A stretch of DNA of 64,000 bases from Treponema sp. OMZ 787 (GCF_024181225.1 NZ_CP051198.1:1116001-1180000), one strand, 5' to 3'; counted from the stretch's first letter, positions 7,617 through 16,412 are shown. Program-made: numbers and translations. The notes: a model not told the origin generated them from the sequence alone.

Positions 7617-9389
7617 TTATTTTTTCCAGTTAGCATTAGGTAATGCTCTTGCCCATCTCCATAAAGCGTTTGTATGGAAGTTTTCGAGCTTATCTGTGAA
7701 AAAGTCAAAATAATTATTTGAGTAAACGGGAATAACAGGAACTTCTTTGTTCATTGCTACTACAAATTTTCTCCAGTTTGCCCTATACTCATCTCTTCCC
7801 GTTACGGGGTGAGCATTTTCGATGTCGTCAAGAAGCTGATCCCATTCTGCAGGGGTATAGGAAGAACCGCCCGAGAACATTACATTGTTGCTTGAAGCCT
7901 GTCCCCAGGGCATAATAAGTTTTGTTCCATAGTCAGCTTTAGGATTGGCTTTGAGAACATAGCTTACACCGCCTACAAAAGCGTGGTACATTCTTTCTTC
8001 TTCGGTGTCTCCTGTCCAGTGGCTGTACATTACGGGCCAGTCAAGACCTGTTAACGATACTTTAAAAGCTAGCTTTGAAACATAGGCTTCGTTAAATACT
8101 AGGTTGTATGTATCCGACCAGAAAGGTGTGTAAGTTACCTTGATTTCAAGGGGTTTTCCTTCCCAGAGATAGCCTGATTTTGCATTACCTGTAAGTTTTG
8201 CATAATCACCGTCTGTTCTTGCAGCAGCCTTATCAAGGAGTTCGTTAGCCTTTGCAATGTTTGCAGCTTCATCGAATTTACCGTCTTTATCCAAGATATC
8301 GTAGCTGGTTAAGGTGCTTTCAAATTTACCTACGGCAGATGTTCCGATAAGGTTTTTTTCATCATCGTCCCACAATACCCAGTCGTTTTTGGAATAGGGG
8401 CCGTTGGATGCAATACCGTATTGGCCTAAGAAAAGTTCGATAATTTTCGGTCTGTTAAGAACATAGGCAAAAGCCTGTCTTACTTCAGTAAGGGCTGTGG
8501 GGCCGAAGTTACAGTGCAAGGCTATTGTTCCGCCTCCGTGCCTATAGTAGTTTGTATAAGCAAAACCGGGCTTGTCTTTTACTGCATCGATTTTTTCAGC
8601 CTGTCCCTGTTGTGTAAGCATGTCTACCTCTCCCTGCATGAGCTGATCAAGTTCAGTTTCGCTGGGAACAACCTTAACGATAACTTCCTTAATAGCGGGG
8701 GCTTTTCCTAGGTAGTCTTTAAAGGCTTCCAATTTAACATACTCGCCTTCTTTGTATTCGACCATCTTGTAGGGGCCGTAACCGATGGGCTTTGATATGT
8801 TCTTTTTAACATATTGCTGAACGGTAAGACCTTCTTCCTTTGCTCCCTTTTTAAAGGTTTCTTCCGGGAAGATGTAGTAACCGAATACGGCTGTGTCGAT
8901 GGTGTAACTTGCCTTTTTAAGATGGAAGGTTACGGTATTTGCAGCTTCATCAATATCGATTTTTTCAACATAATCGTTGATGGTTGAAGTTCCGCCTGTA
9001 TCGCCCAAAGCCTTGGTATCCATGTAAAATTCATAGGTAAATTTTACATCGCTTGCAGTTAAAGCTTCTCCGTTATGGAATTTTGCACCCTTTACAAGTT
9101 TGTAAGTCCATGTTAGAAGGTCATCGCTTACCTTTTTTTCGGCAACGAGGGGAGAGTCGATTATTTGACCTTCCGGTGTGTCTTCGATAAGACCAAATGC
9201 CCAAACCAGTATTCGGATATCGTTGTCATAAGATGAATTTGTCCAGCCTGAATAAAAATCTCCGTTAAATTCGGCTGTAGCGATAACGATTGGTTTTTCG
9301 TTTGTCTTAGCTGCTGTACTGTTTCCTCCGCATGCGATCAAGGAAAAAGCGAGCACAAGTGTTACAATTAGCACCATAAATTTTTTCAT
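7617..9389 (-). CDS. oppA: oligopeptide-binding lipoprotein OppA
   Basis: Extracytoplasmic peptide-binding protein (solute-binding family 5), 590 aa. The lipoprotein signal MKKFMVLIVTLVLAFSLIAC ends at the lipobox cysteine. Family features include 'LVKGAKFHNGEALTASDVKF' near residue 100. The start was set at the ATG at 9389: GGAGG lies six bases upstream, whereas the in-frame TTG at 9401 overlaps that ribosome site. It is first in the operon, with its own promoter and a 5'-terminal hairpin. It feeds peptides to the OppBCDF complex. Confidence 0.93.
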   Translation of the reverse strand: MKKFMVLIVTLVLAFSLIACGGNSTAAKTNEKPIVIATAEFNGDFYSGWTNSSYDNDIRILVWAFGLIEDTPEGQIIDSPLVAEKKVSDDLLTWTYKLVKGAKFHNGEALTASDVKFTYEFYMDTKALGDTGGTSTINDYVEKIDIDEAANTVTFHLKKASYTIDTAVFGYYIFPEETFKKGAKEEGLTVQQYVKKNISKPIGYGPYKMVEYKEGEYVKLEAFKDYLGKAPAIKEVIVKVVPSETELDQLMQGEVDMLTQQGQAEKIDAVKDKPGFAYTNYYRHGGGTIALHCNFGPTALTEVRQAFAYVLNRPKIIELFLGQYGIASNGPYSKNDWVLWDDDEKNLIGTSAVGKFESTLTSYDILDKDGKFDEAANIAKANELLDKAAARTDGDYAKLTGNAKSGYLWEGKPLEIKVTYTPFWSDTYNLVFNEAYVSKLAFKVSLTGLDWPVMYSHWTGDTEEERMYHAFVGGVSYVLKANPKADYGTKLIMPWGQASSNNVMFSGGSSYTPAEWDQLLDDIENAHPVTGRDEYRANWRKFVVAMNKEVPVIPVYSNNYFDFFTDKLENFHTNALWRWARALPNANWKK

Positions 9390-9413
9390 AGTGTCCTCCA
9401 AGTATTTTATTGT

Positions 9414-9466
9414 CGGTAATACAAATTACCGTTTAGTATTGTATCATAAAACAATAAATATGTAAA
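9414..9466 (-). promoter_or_regulatory. oppA promoter with 5'-terminal hairpin
   Basis: Minus strand: TTTACA (9466-9461), 17-base spacer, TACAAT (9443-9438). The predicted start, about 9431, is the first base of a perfect hairpin CGGTAAT-TTGT-ATTACCG (9431-9414), so the mRNA would begin with a stem. Such 5' stems are known to slow decay in other bacteria; here that is inference. Confidence 0.6.
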
Positions 9467-9485
9467 GGATAAGATAAAAAAATAT

Positions 9486-9514
9486 TTGACAAAGTATCTA
9501 ATCTGTGCTTTAAT
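9486..9514 (+). promoter_or_regulatory. promoter of the large solute-binding lipoprotein
   Basis: TTGACA at 9486-9491, a 17-base spacer and TTTAAT at 9509-9514. The leader is about 40 bases and ends in AGGAGG before the ATG at 9563. It is divergent from the oppA promoter. Confidence 0.7.
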
Positions 9515-9562
9515 GTACTTGGTTTTTATAAACGAAGTTCAAATAATTTAGGAGGAAATTTA

Positions 9563-12178
9563 ATGAAAAATTTTGTTAAATTTCTATCGCTTATGGCTGC
9601 ATCAATGATGATATTTGCTGCATGCGGAAGATGGAATTCGGCGGCCTCAACCGATTATGGTTCAGTAAGTGCCGGAACCTATGTTGATAAGGTTGTGTAT
9701 TTGGTAAGTACCGATCAGACGGTTGCATTAAAAGATGTTGTTGAAGGAAGAGCCGATATTATGTTTAATGCCGTACCTCCTGCAATTTTATCAAAACTGA
9801 GCAATGAAGAAAGAGAAAAACTTGAATTTTATTCTGCACCAAGCGGCTATTGGTCTCTTCTATTTAATCCTATTCCAAATGAAGCTCCCTATGTGTTTAA
9901 GACAAAAAAAGGTGAAGAAATATTTAATCCGGCTGCAGTAAAAGAAATTCGATATGCCTTTAATTGGCTTATCAATAGGAAAAAGCTGGTCAATGATATT
10001 CTTTTAGGCGAAGGCTATCCGATGTATACTCCGTTTATTGCAGGGAGGCCTGATACCTACAGATATAATGCCTTAGCTGTTAAGATGGGAATGAACGAAA
10101 CAGGAAATGAAAAAAAAGCTTTAAATATGATTGAAGATGCAATGAAAAAAGCTCAAGAACTTCCTGAGAATGCGGGTAAGCTTGTAAAAGAAGACGGCAG
10201 GTGGATGTACAATGGGAAGCCTGTTACAATGAAATCTTTAATGCGTATTGATGATCCTAATGGCCTTTTTCCTTTAGCCGTTTATATAAATGAACAAATT
10301 GAAAAAGCCGGATTTACGGTTGAAAGTTTTGAACATTCGCGTAATACGGCATCTTCTATTGTTTACGGCAGAGATCCTGCCGAGTATAATTGGTCCTTCT
10401 ATCTTGAAAACAGGGAAACAGGCAGGATGTATTCAACATTGGAGAGGCATATTTCCGGCATATATGCTCCGTTTTTTGGTAATATGCCCGGCGGCGGCAT
10501 AGAAGGTTTTTGGAATTACAAGAACGATAAACTGGATGATTATGGTAAAAAAGCCGTTTACGGCGGGTATTTAACCTCTGAAAGTTTTTTTAATGCATTA
10601 GAGGAAATGTGTGTTCTGGGTATGAATGATGCGGTGCGTATACATATTGCCGTAAAAAACAACTTTTTTGTTGCGAACAAGTCTAGGTTTAACTCCCGCT
10701 TATTTTACGGACCGGCTGACGGATTTAATGGCTGGACTATCAGATTTGCCGATGTTAAGCCGGACAAGGACGGTATCAATAAGGGTAAAAAAGTGCTGCG
10801 TGTGTTGCAGTTTTCGTCTAAAGATTCATTGTTTATGTCCGAATGGAATCCTATAGGAATTCAAGGTTTTAAGGATAGATATAGTCTGGCTTTTACAGGT
10901 GTTTTAACGGATGAAGGTTATTTTGATAATCCTGTTGCGAGAAATACCGAATTTGCAATGTTTCCGGTTGATTTTTCAAATGCGGCTTTTTCTCCCAAAT
11001 TGGTTGCATCCGGCAAAAAAGACGAAAACGGTGATGACGATTTTATTATGGGAGGCGATATACTTGTTCCCGATGATGCTGTTGTATATGATACTGCCCT
11101 CAAAAAATGGGTTCCGGCCGATACAGCTGAAAAAGCAGCAAGTGCGGCAACCGGCAGACTTGCATCGGGGTATTATTGGCATCATGGGTTTCCTGTGGAT
11201 ATAAATGATGTAAGATATGCTCTTGCATTTGCTTATGAGTGGGCTTTTAAAGACGGCGAAAAAGATCCTTATTATGATAGGCCTTTAAGCAATATAACGC
11301 TGCCGGCCCTTAAAACTATCAAAGGTGTAAAATTTAATACGGACGGTTCCTTTACTACATATAGTAACTACTTTTATGCTCCTGACAGGGAAAATACGGC
11401 GGTAAGAGTAGGCAGTTTGACAATAAAAGCCGGTAATCCGGATATCAAAACAAGCGTTCCTTGGGAAATTTATGAAGCCTTATCCGAAATGGTTGTTAAA
11501 GGGGCGAGAAGCGGAATAGCTTATAGCTTTGATAAAAACGGAGGCGGCATCGGCGTAGAAGTAAGTTTAAAATCTCCCGATTGCCTTTCAGATATTAAGG
11601 CTAAATTGCAGGAGTTTATAGCCGTTAAACATATTCCCGCTTCGCTAAGGGATTTTGTAACAGAAAATTATGTTATACAAAGGTACAAGGCTTCCATTGA
11701 TTTTATAGAAAAATACGGCAATGCCTATATCTCGACAGGCCCCCTTATGTTTGAAAGAATAGAGCCTACTACGAGCTCCGTAATATTGACAGGGTTCGAT
11801 AGATATCCTTATGATAAAGAACATTTTCCTAATTTTTTTAGGATGGATCTTACTACTATCGATAGTATACGGGCTCCTGCAGCTCCTTTTGCCGGAAGAG
11901 ATGCCGTTTTTGAAGTAAATGTGTCTAAGTATAACTATCCTGACGGCGAAAAGAAAGACCTTGATGACGGAAAGGTTGAGGGCAGAATATATCTTGCTTC
12001 CGGAGAAGAAAAAATTTACCATGCTAAGGTTTTAGGCAGAGGCCGATTTATAATTACGGTACCCGGATACGACTTAACCTCTTTTGAAAAAGGAATAGAG
12101 TATGAGATGATTGTGTCAAGCTCTATCGCTAACGAGCAGCCTTCATATAAATCTGTAAGTTTTAAAGTTTTGAAATAA
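9563..12178 (+). CDS. very large family-5-like solute-binding lipoprotein
   Basis: 871 aa with lipoprotein signal (MKNFVKFLSLMAASMMIFAAC). Segments such as 'LKDVVEGRADIMFNAVPPA', 'AAVKEIRYAFNWLINRKKL', 'PVDINDVRYALAFAYEWAF' and 'KYGNAYISTGPLMFERIEP' match the pattern of peptide-binding (SBP family 5) proteins, particularly the long type known from thermophiles and archaea. It is some 280 residues longer than OppA; residues about 780-871 look like a separate beta-rich C-terminal domain. No permease or ATPase genes accompany it; it may share the divergently transcribed OppBCDF. AGGAGG precedes the start. Terminator hairpin downstream. Confidence 0.82.
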   Translation: MKNFVKFLSLMAASMMIFAACGRWNSAASTDYGSVSAGTYVDKVVYLVSTDQTVALKDVVEGRADIMFNAVPPAILSKLSNEEREKLEFYSAPSGYWSLLFNPIPNEAPYVFKTKKGEEIFNPAAVKEIRYAFNWLINRKKLVNDILLGEGYPMYTPFIAGRPDTYRYNALAVKMGMNETGNEKKALNMIEDAMKKAQELPENAGKLVKEDGRWMYNGKPVTMKSLMRIDDPNGLFPLAVYINEQIEKAGFTVESFEHSRNTASSIVYGRDPAEYNWSFYLENRETGRMYSTLERHISGIYAPFFGNMPGGGIEGFWNYKNDKLDDYGKKAVYGGYLTSESFFNALEEMCVLGMNDAVRIHIAVKNNFFVANKSRFNSRLFYGPADGFNGWTIRFADVKPDKDGINKGKKVLRVLQFSSKDSLFMSEWNPIGIQGFKDRYSLAFTGVLTDEGYFDNPVARNTEFAMFPVDFSNAAFSPKLVASGKKDENGDDDFIMGGDILVPDDAVVYDTALKKWVPADTAEKAASAATGRLASGYYWHHGFPVDINDVRYALAFAYEWAFKDGEKDPYYDRPLSNITLPALKTIKGVKFNTDGSFTTYSNYFYAPDRENTAVRVGSLTIKAGNPDIKTSVPWEIYEALSEMVVKGARSGIAYSFDKNGGGIGVEVSLKSPDCLSDIKAKLQEFIAVKHIPASLRDFVTENYVIQRYKASIDFIEKYGNAYISTGPLMFERIEPTTSSVILTGFDRYPYDKEHFPNFFRMDLTTIDSIRAPAAPFAGRDAVFEVNVSKYNYPDGEKKDLDDGKVEGRIYLASGEEKIYHAKVLGRGRFIITVPGYDLTSFEKGIEYEMIVSSSIANEQPSYKSVSFKVLK

Positions 12179-12202
12179 TTTTGCTTACAGGTCTTAATTC
12201 TC

Positions 12203-12231
12203 TTGAGTAAATGCATTTCTTATGATATATT
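12203..12231 (+). promoter_or_regulatory. promoter for the A-type flavoprotein gene
   Basis: TTGAGT at 12203-12208, a 17-base spacer and TATATT at 12226-12231. The start near 12238 lies in the left arm of the hairpin at 12233-12263, so that hairpin would also form the 5' end of this transcript. Confidence 0.55.
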
Positions 12232-12232
12232 T

Positions 12233-12269
12233 AAGCTGCGGGTTACTTTTTAATCCGCAGCTTTTATTT
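12233..12269 (+). terminator. terminator of the solute-binding gene
   Basis: AAGCTGCGG (12233-12241) pairs perfectly with CCGCAGCTT (12255-12263), then TTATTTT. The promoter just upstream makes it a probable dual-use element: a terminator for one gene and a 5' stem for the next. Confidence 0.7.
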
Positions 12270-12289
12270 TATGGAGGTATCAATTTTTT

Positions 12290-13516
12290 ATGGAAGCAAA
12301 AAAACTGACAGAAACCGTATATTGTATTCATGCAGATATTCATGATAGAACTGCCCGCTTTGAAGGCATATGGCTATTGCCTCACGGCGTTTCTATAAAT
12401 TCTTATGTTGTAAAGGGTGAAAAAACAGCCCTTATAGATATAGTAAAAGACTGGGACGGCTCGGTAGATTCTTACCGAAAGCAGCTTGAATCCATAGGCT
12501 TGTCTTTTTCTTCTTTTGATTATGTAATTTTAAACCATCTTGAGCCCGACCATGCGGACCTTATCAATCTTGTACGGGAAGAAAACCCTAGGGCCGAAAT
12601 CTTGGCTTCTGCGAAGGGGGCTGCCCTTGTCGAAAACTTTTTTAAGATAAAAGACGGGGTTAGGGCCGTAAAGGACGGAGAAGTTTTGGATTTAGGAGGA
12701 GGAAAAAAGCTCGTATTTTATGAAACTCCCAATATCCACTGGCCGGAGACCATGATGACCTATGACCCGGACGATAAAATTTTATTTTCCTGCGATGCCT
12801 TCGGTTCCTACGGCTGTATAGGCGAAAAAATCTTTGATGATGAGCACACGGAAGATGAGCTTAAATTTTTTGAAAACGAGGCTCTTAGGTACTACGCCAA
12901 CATTGTGGCAAGCTTCAGCACCTTTGTAAACAAGGGAATAGAAAAACTCGGTTCCCTAGAACTTAAATTTATCTGCCCGAGCCACGGCTTGGTTTGGAGG
13001 GGAAATCCTGCAAGAATCGTAAACCTCTATAAAAAGTTTGCAGATTACAATACCGGAGACGGAAGCGGGCTTGAAAAAACTATCTGTATTATTTGGGGCT
13101 CTATGTACGGCTATACCAAGGACGGCTTGGATGCCGTTATTGAGGGCATAAACGAAGAGGGTGTTGCATACTCTATTTACCGCATCCCCGACACCGATGC
13201 TACCTTTATCTTGGGCGAGGCCTACCGCTCGGCAGGGCTCTTATTGGCTATGCCGACGTACGAGTACAAGATGTTCCCGCCTATGGCTCATATTCTTGAC
13301 CTCTTTGAAAGAAAGCACTTTATCAATAAAAAGGTATTCCGTATAGGAAGCTGGGGCTGGGTAGGAGGAGCCAAAAAAGAATATGAAACCCGTATCGAAA
13401 AATTTAAGTGGACCAACATCGAATCCCATGAATGGCAGGGCAAGATAAGCGAAGAGGATAGGCGTATCTTAAAAGAGCGCGGAAAGGAATTGGCAAGGGC
13501 CGTAAAAAACGGATAA
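12290..13516 (+). CDS. fprA: A-type flavoprotein (FprA; oxygen/NO reductase type)
   Basis: A diiron flavoprotein that reduces O2 and/or NO to water or N2O, a detoxification route typical of anaerobes. The N-terminal metallo-beta-lactamase-like domain (about 1-250) has the metal ligands HLEPDHAD, 'NIHWPETM', 'FSCDAFG' and 'CPSHGLVW'. The C-terminal flavodoxin domain (about 255-408) starts 'ICIIWGSMYGYTK' and ends with an FMN-loop-like 'RIGSWGWVGGAKKEY'. No fused rubredoxin; 408 aa is the normal size. GGAGG Shine-Dalgarno. A single gene. O2 versus NO preference cannot be read. Confidence 0.93.
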   Translation: MEAKKLTETVYCIHADIHDRTARFEGIWLLPHGVSINSYVVKGEKTALIDIVKDWDGSVDSYRKQLESIGLSFSSFDYVILNHLEPDHADLINLVREENPRAEILASAKGAALVENFFKIKDGVRAVKDGEVLDLGGGKKLVFYETPNIHWPETMMTYDPDDKILFSCDAFGSYGCIGEKIFDDEHTEDELKFFENEALRYYANIVASFSTFVNKGIEKLGSLELKFICPSHGLVWRGNPARIVNLYKKFADYNTGDGSGLEKTICIIWGSMYGYTKDGLDAVIEGINEEGVAYSIYRIPDTDATFILGEAYRSAGLLLAMPTYEYKMFPPMAHILDLFERKHFINKKVFRIGSWGWVGGAKKEYETRIEKFKWTNIESHEWQGKISEEDRRILKERGKELARAVKNG

Positions 13517-13528
13517 AAAAAATTTATC

Positions 13529-13557
13529 TTGACATCTTACATTTTGTAGAGTATACT
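13529..13557 (+). promoter_or_regulatory. strong orphan promoter
   Basis: Perfect TTGACA (13529-13534), 17-base spacer, TATACT (13552-13557). No coding start follows closely; the next convincing gene begins at 13940, after inverted repeats and hairpins. The product could be a long structured leader or a small RNA. Confidence 0.65.
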
Positions 13558-13583
13558 CATTTTTGTGGATAGACATTATTTTT

Positions 13584-13647
13584 GGTTAACATCAATTTTT
13601 TCTCATTTTTTCCTTTTAAGGGCTGTGATAAAGTGAGGATGTTAACC
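13584..13647. repeat. 10-bp perfect inverted repeat with 44-base loop
   Basis: GGTTAACATC (13584-13593) and GATGTTAACC (13638-13647). It lies just downstream of the orphan promoter. Possible roles are a long RNA stem, a protein-binding site or the ends of a small mobile element; the sequence does not decide between them. Confidence 0.6.
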
Positions 13648-13653
13648 TTGGTT

Positions 13654-13770
13654 TGAACTGACCCCATAAATTAGGACACCTTTTGGAGGTGTACAGATGG
13701 GAAAAATAGAGAAGTACAGTATTTACGCAGTACTTATGATTCTAAATACTGGAAGAAAAACTAAGGTTAA
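13654..13770 (+). mobile_element. probable remnant of an IS3-family left end
   Basis: The stretch from 13654 begins TGAACTGACCCC and continues with TTAGGACACC, a form common at IS3/IS150-type ends. It is followed by a GGAGG site and an ATG at 13697 opening MGKIEKYSIY, which would suit a transposase OrfA start. The frame loses any recognisable sequence within about 15 codons; a +1 frame continues YDSKYWKKN then stops. No transposase body or right end is visible. This is recalled family knowledge, not a database match. Confidence 0.4.
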
Positions 13771-13780
13771 TTTCGATAAC

Positions 13781-13898
13781 AATGTACATCCTTGTACATT
13801 TTTTATCTTCGAGTTTTGCCTGACAGCAAAACATCATAAGAATGAAACCACGGACATCCGTGTCCGATTTTACTCATTACCGGCGTTTGCCGGTAATG
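13781..13898. repeat. array of four tandem perfect hairpins
   Basis: Four stems within 118 bases. (1) AATGTACA-TCCT-TGTACATT at 13781-13800, followed by TTTT. (2) GTTTTGC-CTGACA-GCAAAAC at 13813-13832. (3) CGGACA-TCCG-TGTCCG at 13851-13866. (4) CATTACCGGC-GTTT-GCCGGTAATG at 13875-13898. Hairpins 1 and 3 share the core ACATCC-N-TGT. The array lies between the orphan promoter and the hypothetical gene at 13940, so it may be the leader of that gene, a structured RNA, or a palindromic intergenic repeat cluster. Confidence 0.7.
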
Positions 13899-13939
13899 CA
13901 TTAAGTATTTAACAATAAAGATACTAAGTAGAAAATTTT

Positions 13940-14608
13940 ATGGATAAAAATGAAATTATTAAATCAATCAATGCTGAAGGATTTGCAAAAGACCTGATGA
14001 ATTTTATATTCGATTACGGGCTTGGTACTTATTCAAAAACCGATACCTATGACTACATCGTCTATCTTGCAAATAAGTACTCAAAAGAAGCTTTTTTTGA
14101 TGCAAACAGCAATTTCGATAATGCCCTTCTTTTTAAGGTGTCCGAAACCAAAATAAAGAATACCCGCCAAAACATCGCCCTCAAATTTAAGGATGAAGAA
14201 AGACAAAATGTTTTCGCCGATTTTTTATCAAAGCTGCATGACAATAAGATAAAGGTCAAATTCGACGATGATAAAACATTTACATTTTTTATCGAAGATC
14301 CCTTTGTCCGCATGACCCTCGAAGGTCTGCTTAAAAAAAATCAAGGTATTACTATCGACTATTCCTTTAACCGCGAACTTATAAAAATAAAAAGAGAAGA
14401 TTTTATTACCTTGCTGATTGAGGAAAGTGCAAAAGGCAATAAAGATGAAAAAAACAATAAAGATGGATTTGTTAAGTCTTTACAAAAACAACTAACTACA
14501 GAAAAATTAAAAGCTCTTGGTATAAAAACATTCGATATCCTCGTAAGCAATCTAAATATTACGGAACTTTTTATACCTATCGTAAAAACAGCCTTAAGTT
14601 TTATGTAA
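13940..14608 (+). CDS. hypothetical protein, 222 aa
   Basis: No family recognised. No signal peptide or membrane span; Lys, Asp and Phe are frequent. It has helical N- and C-terminal parts and a central beta-type stretch (KIKVKFDDDKTFTFFIEDP). The C-terminus ends in a hydrophobic patch (ITELFIPIVKTALSFM). No good Shine-Dalgarno is visible; the ATG is preceded by AGTAGAAAATTTT. It may be read from the promoter at 13529 through the hairpin array. Its place beside IS-like and transposase-like sequences suggests an accessory gene. Confidence 0.65.
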   Translation: MDKNEIIKSINAEGFAKDLMNFIFDYGLGTYSKTDTYDYIVYLANKYSKEAFFDANSNFDNALLFKVSETKIKNTRQNIALKFKDEERQNVFADFLSKLHDNKIKVKFDDDKTFTFFIEDPFVRMTLEGLLKKNQGITIDYSFNRELIKIKREDFITLLIEESAKGNKDEKNNKDGFVKSLQKQLTTEKLKALGIKTFDILVSNLNITELFIPIVKTALSFM

Positions 14609-14736
14609 AAATAAACATTAGTTAAGGTTTTATAAAAATTAACTTTTTTAAAATTTACTATCCATTGCAAACAATTCTTATAATAATTATGAAGGGAAAA
14701 TTTTTTTCTTTTAAATAATTATTATGAGAGGCTAAT

Positions 14737-15639
14737 ATGAAGCAAGTGTTTAAAATTACCCTCCGCAATGACTATGCTTTTAAAAAAGTATTCGGAGTAG
14801 AGGAAAACAAGGATATCTTACAGGATTTATTGGAATGTATCTTAGACATTCCGCCTGAGGATATCTCAGGTTTGGAACTCTTGGATAAGGAGTTTCATAA
14901 GGAACTTTTAACTGAAAAGTTAGGTATCTTGGATATTAAGCTGCGATTAAAAGATGGAACCTTTGTAGATATTGAAATTCAAAACCGGTGGCATTTTGAT
15001 TTTCCTGAAAGAACCTTGTATTATTGGTCCAAGATGTACAATGAAAGAATAAAACAAGGCCAAGACTATACAAAGCTTCCAAAGTGTATTACAATAAACT
15101 TGATAGGACAAGGTTTTAATAAAAATAAGCGTTTACACAACAAGTATCTTATTCTTGAGCAAGATACAAAAGAGCCCTTAGTTTCTAAACTTGAGATTCA
15201 TATATTAAACCTTGAAAAGGCAAGGCTCTTAAAAGAAAGTCAATGTAAAGATGATAAAATGAAACGCTTATTAACTTGGTTAAAATTTATTGAAACTGAT
15301 GACAGGGAGGTAAGAAAAATGTTGGCAGAAACTTCTAAAGTAATGGCAAAAGCAAATGATAAAATTATAGTAATGGAAATGAGTCCTAAAGAAAAATGGC
15401 TATATGACTCCCGCATGAAATATGAAAACGACAGAGCCTCATGTATAAGTGAAGGGTATAGAGAAGGAATTTTACAGGGTGAAATAAAAGGCAGACAGGA
15501 AGGAATAGAACAAGGTTTTGCCGAGGGCTCATACCACAACAAACTTGAAACAGCACAAAATTTAATTGAAATGGGTTTTGCTGTAGAAGATATAGTAAGA
15601 GCTACAGGACTAGGCAAAGAAGAAATTGAGAAACTCTGA
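14737..15639 (+). CDS. Rpn/PD-(D/E)XK transposase-like protein
   Basis: 300 aa. The N-terminal two-thirds is a PD-(D/E)XK nuclease domain of the type found in Rpn recombination-promoting nucleases and related transposase-like proteins. It has an opening 'LRNDYAFKKVFG', the catalytic Asp in GILDIKLRLKD and the E-x-Q/K motif in VDIEIQNRW. The C-terminus (about 235-300) is a helical region of Glu/Gly-rich repeats (EGILQGEIKGRQEGIEQG) and a closing short helical motif. GAGAGG Shine-Dalgarno. A frameshifted paralogue with the same upstream sequence lies at 59003-59880, so this is a dispersed multicopy family. Function may be DNA cleavage in transfer or recombination; direct evidence is lacking. 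Confidence 0.82.
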   Translation: MKQVFKITLRNDYAFKKVFGVEENKDILQDLLECILDIPPEDISGLELLDKEFHKELLTEKLGILDIKLRLKDGTFVDIEIQNRWHFDFPERTLYYWSKMYNERIKQGQDYTKLPKCITINLIGQGFNKNKRLHNKYLILEQDTKEPLVSKLEIHILNLEKARLLKESQCKDDKMKRLLTWLKFIETDDREVRKMLAETSKVMAKANDKIIVMEMSPKEKWLYDSRMKYENDRASCISEGYREGILQGEIKGRQEGIEQGFAEGSYHNKLETAQNLIEMGFAVEDIVRATGLGKEEIEKL

Positions 15640-15699
15640 TTAATTTGATAAATTAACTGCACCGGCCCGTAAAAAAAGGGTAAAAATCTTTGCTATATC

Positions 15700-15728
15700 T
15701 TGACATATTTGTACATTTAGTGCAAAAT
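15700..15728 (+). promoter_or_regulatory. promoter for the PtsN-like regulator
   Basis: TTGACA (15700-15705), 17-base spacer, CAAAAT (15723-15728). It is followed by a GAGGTGG ribosome site at 15742-15748. Confidence 0.5.
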
Positions 15729-15752
15729 GCCTGTATTTAGTGAGGTGGATTG

Positions 15753-16400
15753 TTGGCAAGCGAAATTTTAACGATTGAAGAAGTTGCCCGTTATTTGCGT
15801 GTTTCCGAAAGAACCGTCTACGAGTGGGCTCAAAAGGGTGAAATACCTGCCGGAAAGATTGGGACGGTCTGGCGTTTTAAAAAAGATGATATTGAAAGCT
15901 GGGTTGATGAAAGATTGGCCTCTTCAAAAACTTCTGCTCCTAAACAGCATAAAATAGCAACTGAAAATGTTTTGTCACCCGATAGGGTAGTTATGTTGGA
16001 TTATGCTTCAAAGCATGATGTATTGGTTATGATGTCTGAAGTTTTGGCTAAGGCTCCTCAGGTAAAAAATTCCGCAGAGCTTTTGGATGCCATTCTAAAA
16101 AGAGAAGCTCTTATGTCTACGGCTGTAGGAAGAGGGCTTGCCATTCCCCACGTAAGGCTCGCTTCCGTAACAGACTTGGTTATGGCTGTGGGCGTTTCTA
16201 AGAGGGATATTTTAGATTTTGATGCTATTGACGGGAATCCTGTAAGGCTGGTCTTTATGATTGCCGCTGCAAACAACCAGCACGATTATTATTTGCAGAC
16301 TATTTCTCATTTTAGTGCAAAACTGCGCAATGACGAACTTAAAAGCCGCCTCTTAAATTCGTCCGGCCCCATGGAGATTTACGCCCTCTTGTGCGAATAG
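15753..16400 (+). CDS. PTS IIA (PtsN-like) protein with N-terminal DNA-binding domain
   Basis: 215 aa. Residues about 4-55 are an excisionase/MerR-type helix-turn-helix (LTIEEVARYLRVSERTVYEW, then GTVWRFKKDDIESWV). Residues about 70-215 are a PTS EIIA type 2 domain with the phosphorylatable histidine in GRGLAIPHVRL. Known treponemal PtsN proteins have this fusion; they are thought to sense phosphoenolpyruvate or nitrogen state in bacteria without full sugar PTS transport. The start was placed at TTG 15753 because GAGGTGG ends four bases before it; TTG 15750 is too close. It is probably co-transcribed with ksgA 12 bases downstream. Confidence 0.85.
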   Translation: MASEILTIEEVARYLRVSERTVYEWAQKGEIPAGKIGTVWRFKKDDIESWVDERLASSKTSAPKQHKIATENVLSPDRVVMLDYASKHDVLVMMSEVLAKAPQVKNSAELLDAILKREALMSTAVGRGLAIPHVRLASVTDLVMAVGVSKRDILDFDAIDGNPVRLVFMIAAANNQHDYYLQTISHFSAKLRNDELKSRLLNSSGPMEIYALLCE

Positions 16401-16412
16401 GGTGACATTTTG

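Noticed and set aside
10911-11204. 97-codon frame inside the large binding protein
   Set aside because: Alternative frame of a well-supported gene; no ribosome site.
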